DNA of 6,486 nucleotides from Campylobacteraceae bacterium (GTDB taxonomy: Bacteria; Campylobacterota; Campylobacteria; Campylobacterales; Sulfurovaceae). Made by a program: the position numbers and the translations under genes. Under the pieces are notes generated by a model. The model had not been told where the DNA came from, ran no database searches, and was given only the letters and a program-made list of their open reading frames with translations. Of the stretch, positions 4,533-6,486 are shown piece by piece. Position 1 is the stretch's first letter. Each line of letters starts with the position of its first letter. The stretch is taken from the NCBI GenBank assembly GCA_027002665.1, contig JALWZK010000143.1, forward strand, positions 1-6,486. The letters run 5' to 3'.

Positions 4533-6486
4533 TTATGGTAGATAGACTTTTCCAATAGTTCCTTGAGGAGATATATTTTTATTCTGTCCAGTGTAATACT
4601 CCTCTATCCAACTTTTTAGTGGCCATCTTGTAGCAGGAGCTGTATAATCACCCAATTGATGACCTTTCCAATCATTTCCATGACCTAGAGTCATACCAGC
4701 TACATTTGCCTGATTAACTAAGAAATCTATATTTCTAAAGTAGAAAGATGGATGATTTGACCAAAGACTACTTTTCCATATCCATACTTTCGCATTATTA
4801 AGTGTTTTTCCATCACGCTTAAGTAGCTTTTTAGAGATAGCACCAAAATATTTTGCTCTTGCTTTATATATATTATCGCTTCTGTCTCCAACAGTTGGAT
4901 TAAAGTTGAAAGCAAGATAGTCAAAACTCACACCAAATGAGTTTATCTCATCAGCCATACGCTGAAGAGTTGGGTCATTTTCCCAACCACCAGCAGGTTC
5001 TGTATCTTTTATACCTTGACTTCCCCACTCTTTAATAGTATATCCTAATCTTACATTAGGAGCATATTTCATACGGATATAGTCCATTACTTGGAAAATT
5101 CCAGCAAATGTTTGTGGTGGATTAAGCTCTAATACCTCAGGGAATAGTGTTTCAGCAATTTTTGCCGGCACTTTTGAAGCATTGTCATCATATTTACTAT
5201 GAATAACTCCCATAAAGTGTGGTGGTGGATCCCCAGCAAAGATATGAATAACACCATTTTTTAATTTACCAAGCATTTGCATCTCTGTCTTCCAATATAA
5301 GAACCATCTATAGAGTTTGTGTGGGTCTTGTATAGCACTCTCAAAATATTTTCTAGACCCCATAAATACAGTCCAACTCTCATCACTTATAACAATAACA
5401 TGGTTTTTAGGGTCATTTTCATTACGACTAACTGCATATTGCCATGCATCCACATCACTTTGAACAAGTGGCTTATATATTTTATGTCCATAATTAAATC
5501 CTGGAGGTTCAATTCCTGCTACATTCCAACTATTTGAGTCATTAAATTTTGCTGCAACCATAGTAAAGTAGTTAGGTAGTTCACCTTTTAGATTTTTACT
5601 GAAGATATTTTTAACTTTTTGTTTATGTAGAGTAGTTGTAACAATATCTTGATTTTTATCTGTCTGCACAGTAGCACTTCTATTGATACTACTTCCACCC
5701 CACAATGTAACTCCAGATGATGAAACTAAATTAGGATAGCGTGCACTAATAATAATTGGCACTTCAGAGTCATCACTATTTAAGACAATTTGTGAATTAC
5801 CATTTTGTAATGACCAATTACCATGAAGTGTTAAAGAGCGACCAACATTGTGTTTTTTACCAATAGCAAGATATTCAAAATAATTGTAGGTACCATCAGC
5901 TCTTAGCTGTAGTCTTATTTGAAGGTAGTTTGCATTACCATACCAGTTTCCAACAAATAATTGTTGTGATGGATTCATTGTAATTGGTGATGTAGTATCC
6001 TTTCCAAATTTTTCCTCTACTTTACTATCTACTAATTGAGGAGCTATATAACTATTTAGATTTGGATTATTTGCACTATTATTTATAGTTGCCTCTACAT
6101 TTTTTACTTTTACAGTTCTTGTTGATGTAGCTTCATTTCCTGCACTATCTATAGCTTTATAGGTGATAGTATATGTTCCTACTCGATTTACATCAACATT
6201 TCCTGTAATTGTAACAGTAACTGCCCCATTTACATCATCAATAGCTGTTGCCCCTGCTTCTGTATATGTTGTTCCTTTAGCAACCTCCATTGGATTTGCA
6301 CCATTTAATGTAATAGTAGGAGGAGTAGTATCTATATTATTATTTGAGTTATTGTTATTATTGTTGTTTGAGTTACCATTTGAACTACTATTACTATCAG
6401 GTAATGCACCAGAGTAAACTTTTACCTCTGCAACAGTTACAACATAGTCACCAAATGCGTTTTTACTATTACCCTCAAGTCCAATT
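4533..6486 (-). CDS. Large multidomain surface or secreted protein (N-terminus outside window)
   Basis: The frame is open from the right edge to the TAA at 4533-4535, giving 650 visible residues; signal peptide and start lie outside. In visible numbering: 1-26 is the end of a beta-sandwich (DYVVTVAEVKVYSG), like the close of F5/8 type C carbohydrate-binding domains; 31-50 is an Asn/Ser/Gly linker; 53-127 is an Ig-like DUF5011-type domain starting DTTPPTITLNGANPMEV and ending in IDSAGNEATSTRTVKV; about 171-265 is a beta-rich module with VGNWYG and HGNWSLQNGN, lipocalin-like in pattern; about 300-650 is a Trp/Tyr-rich domain of a family I cannot name. Strand-like segments there (VIHIFAGDP, VRLGYTIKEWG, FDYLAFNFNP, KVWIWKSSLW, AGMTLGHGNDW) resemble a TIM-barrel glycosidase. 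An extracellular polysaccharide-binding or degrading role is inference. The ATG at 6290 is an internal Met, since the Ig domain begins upstream of it. Confidence 0.8.
   Translation of the reverse strand, partial: IGLEGNSKNAFGDYVVTVAEVKVYSGALPDSNSSSNGNSNNNNNNNSNNNIDTTPPTITLNGANPMEVAKGTTYTEAGATAIDDVNGAVTVTITGNVDVNRVGTYTITYKAIDSAGNEATSTRTVKVKNVEATINNSANNPNLNSYIAPQLVDSKVEEKFGKDTTSPITMNPSQQLFVGNWYGNANYLQIRLQLRADGTYNYFEYLAIGKKHNVGRSLTLHGNWSLQNGNSQIVLNSDDSEVPIIISARYPNLVSSSGVTLWGGSSINRSATVQTDKNQDIVTTTLHKQKVKNIFSKNLKGELPNYFTMVAAKFNDSNSWNVAGIEPPGFNYGHKIYKPLVQSDVDAWQYAVSRNENDPKNHVIVISDESWTVFMGSRKYFESAIQDPHKLYRWFLYWKTEMQMLGKLKNGVIHIFAGDPPPHFMGVIHSKYDDNASKVPAKIAETLFPEVLELNPPQTFAGIFQVMDYIRMKYAPNVRLGYTIKEWGSQGIKDTEPAGGWENDPTLQRMADEINSFGVSFDYLAFNFNPTVGDRSDNIYKARAKYFGAISKKLLKRDGKTLNNAKVWIWKSSLWSNHPSFYFRNIDFLVNQANVAGMTLGHGNDWKGHQLGDYTAPATRWPLKSWIEEYYTGQNKNISPQGTIGKVYLP
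6336..6395 (-). repeat. Low-complexity Asn/Ser codon tract (interdomain linker)
   Basis: Twenty consecutive codons of the minus-strand gene encode only Asn, Ser and Gly, including seven Asn in a row built from mixed AAT and AAC. It joins the F5/8-like domain to the Ig-like domain and should be a flexible extracellular linker. The mixed codons make slippage less likely than in a pure repeat. Confidence 0.7.

Noticed and set aside
6288..6290. ATG at 6290 as start of the minus-strand surface protein
   Set aside because: The frame stays open to the window edge and the codons upstream encode the first strand of the Ig-like domain (DTTPPTITLNGANP) and a further beta domain, so the Met is internal.
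6336..6395. Asn/Ser tract as a phase-variable simple repeat
   Set aside because: Asn codons alternate between AAT and AAC and are broken by TCA and AGT, so there is no uniform unit prone to slippage.
5319..6417. Plus-strand open frames antisense to the surface protein gene
   Set aside because: They mirror codons of the real gene (for example Leu-rich runs opposite the Asn/Ser linker) and show no coherent protein features.

Overview
The window is AT-rich. Arginine is mostly AGA, ATA (Ile) is used heavily, and genes are tightly packed with short overlaps. Together with the gene content this fits a member of the Campylobacterota (a Sulfurimonas, Sulfurovum or Arcobacter type relative), but that assignment is an inference from style, not from a marker gene. 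No rRNA, tRNA, CRISPR or insertion sequence is visible.

Layout. (1) Positions 2-854 (+) hold the end of an ABC importer permease of the Fe(III)/thiamine/sulfate-like class and its overlapping, short ATPase. (2) A likely new transcript starts near 861-893 and runs to 4499 (+). It has five genes joined by overlaps of 1 to 14 bases: a small membrane-anchored protein, an FtsX/MacB-type permease, a LolD/MacB-type ATPase, an eight-helix membrane protein with five cysteines placed on the outer face, and a membrane-anchored NosL-like protein. (3) A perfect 9-bp hairpin lies between the convergent genes. (4) From 4533 off the right edge, on the minus strand, runs a large modular surface or secreted protein. 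Its visible order is the end of an F5/8-type-C-like beta domain, an Asn/Ser linker, a DUF5011-type Ig-like domain, a small beta domain, and a large C-terminal domain of unrecognised family that may be a glycoside-hydrolase-like barrel.

How the genes may work together. The five-gene block looks like one envelope system. An ATP-driven mechanotransmission-type ABC pair is encoded with a NosL relative (NosL is a periplasmic copper-binding accessory protein of nitrous oxide reductase) and a membrane protein whose cysteines, including a CPFCMM motif, all map to the periplasmic side in a simple topology model. The best inference is periplasmic copper or thiol handling, possibly metal delivery to an exported enzyme. 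No nosZ or other nos gene lies in the window, and the NosL-like protein has lost the usual lipid-bearing Cys of the Cys-x-Met motif. This cluster is the strongest candidate here for an undescribed system.
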